The position numbers and the translations under genes were made by a program. Below are positions 25,554-35,000 of a stretch of DNA of 64,000 bases, one piece after another. Location: contig JAURZN010000183.1 of assembly GCA_030653355.1 (NCBI GenBank), positions 1 to 64,000 of the forward strand, read 5' to 3'. The notes beneath the pieces are model-generated. The model had not been told where the DNA came from, did not search any database, and saw only the letters and a program-made list of their open reading frames with translations. Positions within the stretch are counted from its first letter, which is position 1, and each line of letters opens with the position of its first letter. Source of the stretch: Gallionella sp. Its GTDB lineage: Bacteria > Pseudomonadota > Gammaproteobacteria > Burkholderiales > Gallionellaceae.

Positions 25554-26632
25554 AAGAGCGAGAGCGTCCGGCAGTTGATTGCGACAAGGGCAGGGTAGAC
25601 TTCTTTGGCCGAGACCATGGCCGACGCGAGCGTGTAGTGCAAAGAACTTTGACTATGGATGTCGGGCATGGTCTGCATATCGATCAGGAAGAACTCCCCG
25701 GATTCCGACATTCGGAAGTCGATCCGGCCGTACCCCCTGATGCCAAGGACCTGCGCCGCCCGTTCGGCAGCCCGGCACATCTCATCGGCGGCCGAGGGGC
25801 TGATTTCTGAGAAAGCGAAGAAGTCGTAACTTCGATTGGCTAGCGTGTCGTAGTCCAAGAAATCGTCACCTAGGTTCCTGCGGCCGCCGATGCTGACACC
25901 CACAGCCATCGGTGCAAACGCGTTTGGAACACAGTAGACCGGAACATCGACGTCATACCCGTGAACGAACTCCTGAACCGTGAGCGGCTGTCGCATCAGC
26001 TTCGCCCGCGCACGGGCGAACGAGTCAAGTTCAGCATCGCTGAACCTCACACTGTCACGCGACAGTCCAATGCAGGCGGCCTCGTAGGTCGGCTTGACGA
26101 TAACTTTCAAGCCATCGGGCGGGCGGGCGCCGTGGAGCCATTCACAATCTTCCTGAAACAGCCAGGTGCGTGGCACGCTGATTCCATGGTCCCGGAGAAT
26201 GGAGGTGGCGTGATACTTGTGCCGTAGCAATGCCACGACGTGGCCGTCCGAGTTGCAGTACAACAGGCCGTGCAGGTTGCAAAAACATGGCACCAGCGAC
26301 TTGCGCGCTGGGCCTGTACCGCTCTGAGCCAAATTGAAGACAAGTTTGTGCGGCCGGTCAACGCGCTCCACTGCACCGTTCAGGACAGCCTGAATGAATG
26401 CGTCTTCCCCAACGAAGAGTTCAACGTAACTTCCAATATCCCGAAGCGACTGGACGATCTCGCGGATGACTCGCTCGGTCATGTAGTCGTTCTGGACCGA
26501 GAATCCCAGATAATCGTCTTGCACGACCGTCACGTCCTTGATATTTGCGACAATGAATACGGCTAGTTGGCCAGCGTGGAGATGGAGTTGCGCGAGGCTG
26601 TCGGCCACCCATTTTTTAGAGTCTTCCAGCAT
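25550..26632 (-). CDS. D-Ala-D-Ala-ligase-like ATP-grasp enzyme
   Basis: A 360-residue ATP-grasp protein distantly like Ddl. 'HKYHATSILRDHGISVPRTW' is the start of the ATP-binding fold, 'GLKVIVKPTYEAACIGLS' the Lys/Gly-loop region, and 'RIDFRMSESGEFFLIDMQTM' the metal-binding end. In Ddl the last block is ExN; here it reads D-M-Q, a conservative change that may alter catalysis or substrate. Such enzymes join a carboxylate to an amine via acyl-phosphate. It starts directly after the right inverted repeat, downstream of the recombinase in the same direction, and converges on the STAND-like gene. The substrate is unknown. Confidence 0.78.
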   Translation of the reverse strand: MLEDSKKWVADSLAQLHLHAGQLAVFIVANIKDVTVVQDDYLGFSVQNDYMTERVIREIVQSLRDIGSYVELFVGEDAFIQAVLNGAVERVDRPHKLVFNLAQSGTGPARKSLVPCFCNLHGLLYCNSDGHVVALLRHKYHATSILRDHGISVPRTWLFQEDCEWLHGARPPDGLKVIVKPTYEAACIGLSRDSVRFSDAELDSFARARAKLMRQPLTVQEFVHGYDVDVPVYCVPNAFAPMAVGVSIGGRRNLGDDFLDYDTLANRSYDFFAFSEISPSAADEMCRAAERAAQVLGIRGYGRIDFRMSESGEFFLIDMQTMPDIHSQSSLHYTLASAMVSAKEVYPALVAINCRTLSLF

Positions 26633-26634
26633 CG

Positions 26635-26654
26635 ATAATTCCTAGTTATCATCA
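26635..26654 (-). repeat. 20-bp inverted repeat, right copy (at start of ATP-grasp gene)
   Basis: On the minus strand TGATGATAACTAGGAATTAT, identical to 23057-23076. Its first three bases are the TGA stop of the recombinase gene, and it ends two bases before the ATG of the ATP-grasp gene. It gives the ATP-grasp gene the same RBS as the STAND-like gene. Confidence 0.85.
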
Positions 26655-27548
26655 GCTACCCCCATAAGCCCTCCTTAGCGCGCTGCGCAGACCCTGGTCC
26701 GTGACGTGAGTATAAATTTCTGTTGTCGATATACTTTGGTGGCCCAGCAGTTTTTGGACATATCGAATATCCAATCCAGCTTCCAGCAATTGCGTTGCCG
26801 TTGTATGGCGCAACATGTGAGGGGTGATGCGCCTCTCAATACCCGCGTTGCAGGCAAGATTGCCAAGCAGTTTTCTTGTTTTTTGGGTGGTAAAGGGTAT
26901 TCCGGCTTCAGTAATGAACAGCTTTCTGGATTCAGTGGTTCTGGTTCGGCGTAGGGGCAGATACTGTGCCATCGCCTGATTCAGAATCGGTTCGAACAAG
27001 TACACCAGTCGCTGCCTATTTCCCTTGCCGTTAATTTTCAGACTGCTGTCCGCAAGGACAATATCCTCAATATCAATTTTTACTAGTTCACCAACTCTGA
27101 TGCCTGTGGTTAAAAGTAACTTTATTGCAATTCCGGTCGAAAATTCTTGAAAGTTTCTATTACTTTCCAGATTGACGGCTTTGGAAAGTAGATTTATTTC
27201 TTCGCTACCCAAGGCGCGAGGCAAACGCTTTGGTAGGCGTATGCGTTCATGCAGGTCATCGAAAGGGTTGATGGAGATCAGGTTTTCCTGCTTTACCCAG
27301 CGGAAGAATAGCTTTATGCAAGCAATGCGACGCTTGATCGTGATTTCCTTGAGTCCGCGTTCTTCGCGCAGGTGTCGAATAAATTGACGCAGGTTATCCT
27401 TGTCAAGAGACGACAGATAGGTTTCGCGTTTGGCGTGGTTTTGAAAGTCCTCCAGATCGAAGGTGTAGGCTCTGAGCGTGTGTTCCGATAAGCTGACGGC
27501 GGACCGGCAATGGGATAAAAATAATTTGCAGGCATCTTGCAAGGTCAT
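26652..27548 (-). CDS. Tyrosine recombinase (XerC/XerD-like)
   Basis: A 298-residue site-specific recombinase. An N-terminal SAM-like core-binding domain (to about 100) precedes the catalytic domain. The full active-site set is present: R151 (TTGIRVGEL), K175, H244 and R247 (TPHMLRHTT), H270 (LLGH) and nucleophile Y279 (STTEIYTHV). Its stop codon forms the outer edge of the right 20-bp inverted repeat, and the ATP-grasp gene starts 19 bp later in the same direction. It is a good candidate to invert the segment between the repeats. It is distinct from the large integrase at 50-52 kb. Confidence 0.9.
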   Translation of the reverse strand: MTLQDACKLFLSHCRSAVSLSEHTLRAYTFDLEDFQNHAKRETYLSSLDKDNLRQFIRHLREERGLKEITIKRRIACIKLFFRWVKQENLISINPFDDLHERIRLPKRLPRALGSEEINLLSKAVNLESNRNFQEFSTGIAIKLLLTTGIRVGELVKIDIEDIVLADSSLKINGKGNRQRLVYLFEPILNQAMAQYLPLRRTRTTESRKLFITEAGIPFTTQKTRKLLGNLACNAGIERRITPHMLRHTTATQLLEAGLDIRYVQKLLGHQSISTTEIYTHVTDQGLRSALRRAYGGS

Positions 27549-28031
27549 GGCATCTCCTTATAGGTTGTTGATTAGGTAAGAAACCGTGATGGTATAGATG
27601 CGCAGAAGTCTCTGGCATGGAATTGTAGGCGGTCGTCTAAGTCTTAGGTGGTTAATGCATTTTTTGTGGTGATGAGTGCGCCTTCGATGGCGGCATCTGT
27701 TGGCTGGTGTTGAACCAGAAACAGGAGGCGCAAGTGACATAGAGCTTGAAAGCTGATCCGCATGAACGCTCCGACGAATGATTGGTTTGACACAATGACT
27801 ATTGTGTACGGATGCTTTATATATGCGTGGGGTCGGTGACGTTGCAAGTGCTGCAAATCTGAGATGGCAGCTTCTCAACGGTGATGTTCAAGCGTCATCA
27901 GTGCAGTGATCAGCCCATTTTCTGGAACTTATGGAAATAGTGCCGTAAGCTACTTCGACGCGTAAGTGCCACTACGCACATCTGTGCATAGGTGCCGAAC
28001 AGCGCACTCGCAAACCACGAAAAGGAAAATC
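27549..28031. other. Gap upstream of recombinase; one perfect hairpin
   Basis: No supported coding region. A perfect dyad ACACAAT-GACT-ATTGTGT lies at 27790-27807 and could be an operator for the recombinase or for the small gene at 28032. An RBS (AAAGGAAA) marks that gene's start. Confidence 0.4.
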
Positions 28032-28259
28032 ATGAAACCCCGGCTACTCCCCTCAGGATTACAGCGCGGGATTCCCTTCGTCGTTCAGGATAACTGGTCG
28101 CCTGAACAGGCTTTGGCCGTGATTGAGCTACTCGATGATTTACGCGAAGTGATCTGGGCACGTTACCAACTTCAATTGCAGGAACTGCTACGTGAGCAGC
28201 GTTGTACGGAAGATGAACCGAAATCCGTAAATATCAGCGAGACAGATCCGATGTTCTGA
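28032..28259 (+). CDS. Small conserved-looking hypothetical protein
   Basis: A 75-residue protein from ATG 28032 with a good RBS (AAAGGAAAATC). It contains 'NWSPEQALAVIELLDDLREVIW', an amphipathic helical segment, and an acidic C-terminus. I do not recognise a named family. It resembles small proteins encoded beside recombinases in betaproteobacterial islands, and could be an accessory to the recombinase (inference). Confidence 0.55.
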   Translation: MKPRLLPSGLQRGIPFVVQDNWSPEQALAVIELLDDLREVIWARYQLQLQELLREQRCTEDEPKSVNISETDPMF

Positions 28260-28607
28260 CTATTCGGCGCATCTCATTACGATACAAAGCAAAGGGCACG
28301 AAAGTACCCTTTGTGCTGCCTGCCGTCAGAACCCGCAATTTGCGCCATATTTACACGGATTTACACCGCCGCCAACAGTGATTGGGTAGCAGAAAGAAAA
28401 GGTATGGTGTTGTGAGGTTGCAAGGTAGTGGGAAGAGGGCTCTGAATCGGTTAAGGCAAGTGATATTTCTGCTATACATTTCTGACCGAAAACGTGTCAT
28501 CATTCTAGACTAGCAAGTATGGTACTTCGCAATAGTGGAGATAATTTACCTCTGGACGGAAGTGGTTTGACAGACTTCCTCCCAATAATAACAACCGGAT
28601 TCTGCCT
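28260..28607. other. Intergenic region before sspFGH-like operon
   Basis: It holds a hairpin CAAAGGG/CCCTTTG (28290-28313), possibly the end of the small gene's transcript, and a TTGACA at 28567-28572 that could be the -35 element for the operon starting at 28608, although the -10 partner is weak. No gene is supported. Confidence 0.4.
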
Positions 28608-30509
28608 ATGGATGCTTCCCAACTATCGGGGCAATGTGCTTCAAGTCCCCCCGCCAGCGCGTGGGTGCGTTTTTTGCGTTCGTACGGCCCTACGCCGAAT
28701 AATTCCAATCTTTTTGACGAATACGTAACGGGTGCGCTAGGTCGGGCAAAGGTTCAGCCGATAACGCTCACTAGTCCGCAGCTTGACAAAATGAAGCAAC
28801 GCATAGCGTCCGGATTGCCTGGCTCAATCCTAATTGCAGGAACAGCCGGCGACGGAAAAACTTATCATTGCCGCAGCCTGTGGACATCGTTAGGCGGCAA
28901 CCCAAGAGATTGGGACGATCCATCTCTCGTAAAAAAACTCCCCCTGTCTGACGGTCGTTGCGCCATTTTTGTTAAGGATCTTAGCGAGTTAAGCGATGAG
29001 CTAAGCGATGACGCGTTGGGATTGTTGGAACGGTCGGTTCTTGGCTCGGAAGATTCAGAGTTTTTGGTTGTAGCCGCGAATCATGGACAAATACTCGAGC
29101 GCTTGCGTGACTTGGGCTTCCGGCAAGGCAGAGTTCATCCACTCAGAAAGCCTGTGCAGGATTTTTTCCTGCTATCCGGCCAAGTGCCAGATAGGCTTGC
29201 AATTTACGACTTGAGCAAAACAGCTCACCGACAATCTCTTGAAGAAGTTTTGTCCGCCATCGCCGGACACCCTGAGTGGGATAGCTGCATTAAATGCTCA
29301 CTTCAATCTGCGGGACGTATATGTCCAATTTTTGAGAATCGCGAGCGTTTGCTTGGCGCCAATGATGGCGGGCGGTTTGTACGAAGGTTAGGGGACTTAG
29401 TGGAAGTCGCAAGACTCAATGGTTGGCATTTGCCGGTGCGCGATTTGCTCGCTTTGGCCGCAAACATGATCTTGGGGCATAGCGATGCTCGTGAAGGACT
29501 AATGGCCTGCGGCGATGTTGCTCGGCATCAAGATGCTGGAACTGCAGAGCACGGCAATCTTTACGACAACACCTTTGGGGTCAATCTTTCACGTAGAAGA
29601 GCTCTTGATCGCCCAGTGTTTAAAGCGTTGGCTTCTTTCGGAATCGGCGAAGAAACATCCAACGGCGCTGACGGCTTACTGGTCTACGGAGCCGATGATC
29701 AAAAGCTTGCGAATTCATTTTTCAGGCTGGTCGGCTCAGATCCGATATATGGAGCAACGCCCTCTTATTTGGCAGCGCAGCAGCATTATTTGGAGGGCGA
29801 AGAAACCGCTCGTTTAGAAAATGGGGCCGCCGAATTTTTGGGACGCTTGGCAGCTCAGCGGCGTAGGCTGTTTTTTACTTTGCCTGAAACGGAAACGGAC
29901 TATCCATTTTGGGAAATGACTGCATTCCGATTTGCTGGCGACTATTTGGATATGACAGTGGCACTTGCACTGGTAGAGCGCAAACCCGTGAACGAAACGG
30001 TTCGCGCCCGTATCGTGCGAGGGTTGAATAGAGTCATGACTGGGCTTTTAATTGAAAATACTGATCGCATTTTTGTAGCGAGTTCAGGCGGATTTACCCA
30101 ATCCAAGATCAGCGTCCTTTGCGACACGGAAGCTCCCTCCCGGCGACTCGGCGGGATTGGGATGTCGATAAGACCAGATGCGCAGACTGGGAGTCCGACG
30201 TTGGATATAGCTTTGGCACAGGGTTCAACCGGGTCGGTTACCTTTAATCTTTCACCCGTCCGTTTTGAGTTTTTATGCCGAGTTGCTGAAGGTTCTTTGC
30301 CAGGAAGCTTTTCGAATGAATGCTTGGAAGACATGTTGGCTTTCAAAGCCAAACTTTTGCGCAAAGCCGAGCTGCTTCGAGCGCTTCGTCAAAATGAAGA
30401 CGAGGTAGAGCCGGGAGAGGAAGATGGTGCGCTGACACTAAGCTTTATTGAAATCGAGCAAAATGGCCATGCCTTTTCGCGACCTGTCACAGTAAGGATT
30501 GGCTCATGA
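28608..30509 (+). CDS. sspF: SspF/DptF-like P-loop ATPase of phosphorothioation-dependent restriction
   Basis: A 633-residue ATPase with Walker A AGTAGDGKT (77-85). The N-terminus 'FLRSYGPTPNNSNLFDEYV' is reminiscent of DptF/DndF proteins. It is the first gene of a three-gene, tightly overlapping set with the size order 633-507-1796, and the third product is an FtsK/HerA-like giant; this is the DndFGH/SspFGH layout. These complexes damage DNA that lacks the phosphorothioate mark. The sspBCD genes in the same island make an SspFGH assignment more likely than DndFGH. Family identity needs an HMM search. Confidence 0.72.
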   Translation: MDASQLSGQCASSPPASAWVRFLRSYGPTPNNSNLFDEYVTGALGRAKVQPITLTSPQLDKMKQRIASGLPGSILIAGTAGDGKTYHCRSLWTSLGGNPRDWDDPSLVKKLPLSDGRCAIFVKDLSELSDELSDDALGLLERSVLGSEDSEFLVVAANHGQILERLRDLGFRQGRVHPLRKPVQDFFLLSGQVPDRLAIYDLSKTAHRQSLEEVLSAIAGHPEWDSCIKCSLQSAGRICPIFENRERLLGANDGGRFVRRLGDLVEVARLNGWHLPVRDLLALAANMILGHSDAREGLMACGDVARHQDAGTAEHGNLYDNTFGVNLSRRRALDRPVFKALASFGIGEETSNGADGLLVYGADDQKLANSFFRLVGSDPIYGATPSYLAAQQHYLEGEETARLENGAAEFLGRLAAQRRRLFFTLPETETDYPFWEMTAFRFAGDYLDMTVALALVERKPVNETVRARIVRGLNRVMTGLLIENTDRIFVASSGGFTQSKISVLCDTEAPSRRLGGIGMSIRPDAQTGSPTLDIALAQGSTGSVTFNLSPVRFEFLCRVAEGSLPGSFSNECLEDMLAFKAKLLRKAELLRALRQNEDEVEPGEEDGALTLSFIEIEQNGHAFSRPVTVRIGS

Positions 30510-32029
30510 GGAAGCAAATCGAAGGTGTTGACTTTGCAGTTGACGAACACATTTGGGGTCATCGTCTTTATGATGAACAACTTCCACATCTCGCTGTTTT
30601 GGAGTTTTTGGGCGTTCTTGGTTCGAATGTCAATAACCCGCTACAAGCAGCCCCGACTGAACGCGTGCGTTATCGTCCCCAAAGACAGATTAGATTGCGC
30701 GGGTTGCTATTCAATAATCCCTATGTTGAGTCTGTGCGCGAAAGGGCTATTCCTGACGAGGATAAATGGAAAGCATGGAAAGAGCTGTTTGCTGACGATG
30801 CAACGGGGCTTGGCGACGATGACATGAACTATCTGCAACAAGTATTTCTGAGCTTTGACGATTTTGCCAAGGCTATAGAATTGCTGCGATCGTCAGCGTT
30901 CGAAGCGCGGAGCAATAAGCGCTGGAGTTCAAAATTTGTTTTTCCGTTTGGCCCTGACGCCCTATACGAAGATTTGCGAGTTGACTCGGGCGGCGCTTCG
31001 AACGACCGCCGCTTTTTTGCGCGCACTGGCGAATTGATGTATTTGATGTTGTGCCGCGCAGCGCGAGGCCCTGAATTGGGGCAAAAACTTATTGAGCGAA
31101 TTTTTAATTCCAAAGTTCCTATGAACAGGCTCGTTAAAGCACTTCAGGGCGAACCGCAGCTTGCCAATGATGCCCGGGATGTCGGCTACCTGCCATACAC
31201 CTCCCATCCGCGCTTTGATCGCCTATGCGAAGACTGGCTGGCAATTCTTTCTCGGGACATGCCGATTTACGATGCTCTGGAGCATTTAATCACCAGCGCT
31301 GGGCTGAATCTTCTTATGTATTTCCTTGAGTGTTCGAAAACTCAGTCCGGTGATGCCGAACCCGTCGAGATTGTCTGCGAAATTGTCTCCCGTGAACGCA
31401 CAAAAGTTAGGGCGCTTTCTGGTGACTCTTATCAAATTAACCAAGCGTTGTCGCTTAGAGCAGTGCGCACTGCCGTCGAGCAAATCAAGCTTACAGATGT
31501 ATGGTCTGCTGCATTGGGATCAGAAGATCCTGAAGGGGAGTGTGCCAAATTGCTGAGGGCTTGGTTCCAATGGCCGCCGGCGTCTGGTGACGATGAATCA
31601 GATTATGAGCACATATCCGGTGATGAGCTTGTTCGCATGCTTGCCGAGAAGGCGCAGTCTAGGCACGAACAGCATTTTGGTAAGATCCATGCAGCGTGGT
31701 CTCGCGCAATCGGTCTTAGCTCACGGCGTTTGGCGAGGCGCACCCGCTATGCCCCAAATGACCGGCTTTTAAAGACTCTAGTTGTCACCATTGTCGATGA
31801 ACGCATGCAGTTTGATGAATTTTTGCATGAGGTTCGCAGACGTTATGGACTGGTCATCGGCGATGCCGAGGGGGCTCACTTGGTTAGAGAAAAACAGGTT
31901 GACCAAGAGGCCCTTAGCGAAAATCGAGGAAACTTGGAAATGCGATTGGTTGGGTTGGGCTTGGTCCGGCGGCTCTCTGATTCATGCTCTTTTGTAGAAA
32001 ACCCTTTTGGCTCCAAGGTAGATGATTGA
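30506..32029 (+). CDS. sspG: SspG/DptG-like restriction component
   Basis: A 507-residue protein with no enzymatic motif that I can see. It overlaps the F gene by 4 bp (ATGA) and the H gene by 1 bp (TGATG), so all three are translationally coupled. By position and size it is the G subunit of a phosphorothioation-dependent restriction complex. The sequence is mostly helical with many charged residues. The call rests chiefly on synteny. Confidence 0.66.
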   Translation: MRKQIEGVDFAVDEHIWGHRLYDEQLPHLAVLEFLGVLGSNVNNPLQAAPTERVRYRPQRQIRLRGLLFNNPYVESVRERAIPDEDKWKAWKELFADDATGLGDDDMNYLQQVFLSFDDFAKAIELLRSSAFEARSNKRWSSKFVFPFGPDALYEDLRVDSGGASNDRRFFARTGELMYLMLCRAARGPELGQKLIERIFNSKVPMNRLVKALQGEPQLANDARDVGYLPYTSHPRFDRLCEDWLAILSRDMPIYDALEHLITSAGLNLLMYFLECSKTQSGDAEPVEIVCEIVSRERTKVRALSGDSYQINQALSLRAVRTAVEQIKLTDVWSAALGSEDPEGECAKLLRAWFQWPPASGDDESDYEHISGDELVRMLAEKAQSRHEQHFGKIHAAWSRAIGLSSRRLARRTRYAPNDRLLKTLVVTIVDERMQFDEFLHEVRRRYGLVIGDAEGAHLVREKQVDQEALSENRGNLEMRLVGLGLVRRLSDSCSFVENPFGSKVDD

Positions 32030-35000
32030 TGCTCACAGATAGAATAGTTGGGCGCGTTGGCGCAGATATCCTACAGCGCAGGCTTGCAGATTCAAGGCAG
32101 AGTGATGGCACGCTTCCTGATTCTGCAGCGCTATTCCGACTTGATAAGCTGGCTTCAGGACAAATTGCATCGATCGTGCGAGAAATTCTTGCCAACCCGG
32201 ATCTTGCCGCGCGAGTGGATTTGCGCATTCCTGCTGGGCTAGTAGAAGATCAGGACCTGCCAGAGGAAGCACTTACGACGCAGAATGCTGGCGCGGTTCG
32301 CAACGCAGGAACAACCAAAGAAGCATTGCTGACCGCTAATGGCAACGAACACAACCTAGCGGATACGTTGGGCCATGTAACCGCTCTTGGTGCTAAAGAA
32401 TTCAGGGCAAACGAAGAGGCATGGGTCGGGGCAACATGTCATGTGGCGTGCATTACTCCGAGCCTTGATGACCGCGCTGTATTCCGTGCGGCACTAAAGG
32501 GGCTGATGGCAGCTGCCGAATTGGCGCTCAACCAGCTAGGCGATTATTGCGCGCTGATAAGCGAGGCAATATCTACTCATGGTTTGCCAATTCGCGATGC
32601 TATTGGCTGGGCGCTGCCATTCGTTGGGCTTCCAAGAGATACATCACTGTTTTCCAATGCTAAGACCTACGGACAAGCAGTTGGCCCGTGGCGCAAAGCA
32701 TTCGAAAAGTTATTTTCAAATCGCGCTCCATTGTTAAATCGGTTGCGGTCCAATGGTCAGCCTCTTGATCAGGAGGAAATGCGCCAGCGACTAGATGAAA
32801 ACGCTGACTTTATCGCCGACCACGCTCGTGCTGCTCTTGAAGCGTTCATCAATGCTCCTCCTGGCGATGAGCAAACTGCAGCAGAAATTGCGGCGCTGGA
32901 ATGGGAAATGGACGGTGTTCACTATATCTTCGACAAGCCAAGAGAGCGTCAGCAGGGCTTGGCAGATTCGACTGTTCATTTTTTTGATCACGACTGCGAC
33001 GATTCGGATGTTCTTGATCAACGCTGGCGCAAGCACCTTGAGGAATTGAAGACCAGAGAGCGCCGATCAGATTGGAACGACGATGACGATACTTTCTTTG
33101 AGCTTCATCGTCGGTACATCGAGCAAAATTCAAAGCTGCACGCTCAATGGGAAAAGGTTGTCTTCGGCAAACCGATCGAGTGTTACGACTTCTTCGATGG
33201 ATTTTCCAGTGCAGCTCATCGGTTAGTGGTTAGAGCTGGGGAGCCAAAAGGTGATCGATTCTTGCGCTTTACCATCTCGAAAGGGCGCAAGGAATGGCGC
33301 GAGCGCTTCAATCATGATGTCGGCGCGTTCTTCTCGGCTATGTATCGTGGGCTCCAGGAGTTAATGGGCGCCAAAGTAGAATGGCGTATAGAACGAATGG
33401 GGGCTGCGAATTTGCCAGATCCCTTGTTCAACTACCCAGCTTTCTTCAAGAAAGAAAAAGAAATCAGGGGCGATAAACTCAAACCTGTTTCTTCGCTTGC
33501 CAAAAATGCTGTTCAAATCAAGTTTGAAGTGGCTCTGATTGAACGGATTGGCGAACATGAAGTGATTCTGGAGAAGACGCAATTGCTTTGGGTCTATCGC
33601 CCGGAGTCAATTGGCTTGTCTTTTGTCGACGATATGCTCAGGCTTAAGGAAAAGGGTTCCATCGGTTGTACCGATGTTCCGCGCCGCCTTGTAAGCAAAA
33701 AGGGTGGCGTGCAAAGCGTCTCGTTGCTCGACACTGGAACATTGGAAGCCACTTATTCGCGAGATGCAGGTTCACTGGTCCCGCCACCCAATCGGTTGCG
33801 CAGCCTGCGTGCAGAAATCAAGCGACGAATCGACGAATTAGCCTCGGATGGACGGCTATCCAATGAACAGCGTGATGAGCTGCGCGCTGCATGGGACTGC
33901 TTTGAAGCAGACTATATTCAAGCACTGGATGATTTTATTGGCTCGGGGCTTCATGGCGAAGCGGTATTGCGGCAAGCAGAGTCATTTGGCGCGCTGTTGC
34001 GCACAATGGCGATCCATGCAAGGGGTGACGTGTGCCGTTTCAAGCTGGTTGCCGAAGTTTTGTCTGTAGGCACAGTTCGGGTTTCTGGCGAACAGTCTTG
34101 CCTGATTATTCCGCCATGGCATCCAGAGAGAATGAAAGCACTGGCCGTAAAAACCCGAAGAGTCGCAGGGCTTGTGACGCATGTGTTAAATAGCAGCAAC
34201 GTCTTGTTTGGCGATAGAGGGATTTTCTTTCGCGAATTTTCGGAGGAACTTGCGCATCCGTTCTACCCTGAAATTGCTATGGTTCAGCGCGGAGGCGCGC
34301 CGATCCTCGTTTCGGAGACCAGCACGGTCAATGGTTATAGCCTTCTTGAGCAGCCAGTGCGTGGAGAAAAGGATCAATTGACGGATGTCGATCCATGGGC
34401 GGCGGCAAAGCAGGTGCGCGAGCTGCTGGAGCGTTATATTGGGTTGCAACCTCACGAAGCATCCAATCTCAGCGTCTTGCTCTACAACGCGGATGCGGCC
34501 GAATTACCGCTTGCCGTTGTGCGTGAACTTTCTAACATGCAAACGGAAACTGGTTTTCAATGCAATGTTTCCATACGGCATCGCGATCCGGTAAAACTTA
34601 GGCGTGTATACGCGGAGCTTGTGACAAAAACGGGAGATGATCCTGATTTGCCGATTGTCAGCGAGACGTCTGAAAACTTTATGTCAAAGCTGCGCATCTC
34701 GGTGGCGCCGCCTTCATCGACTCCGCCCAAGACCAACGATGGATTTCGGGCGTTTGATGTCGCGTTTCTTCATGATGTGGTCGCAAGAACTGCGGTAGTG
34801 GAATGGATTCCTGTGGATTGGACAAATGAACGTTCAAGCTTAGAGCACGCGCCATCCCGTTGGTCATATCGAAGCGTGTCGGGTGAAAACGAACTCAAGT
34901 CCACGACATTTTTAACTTGTCCTAGGCAAACCGCATCAGGCTGGGCATATATTGGGGCAATCGCCTCCGTTGTTCGTCAAACAGATGCGCCCGCAGGATC

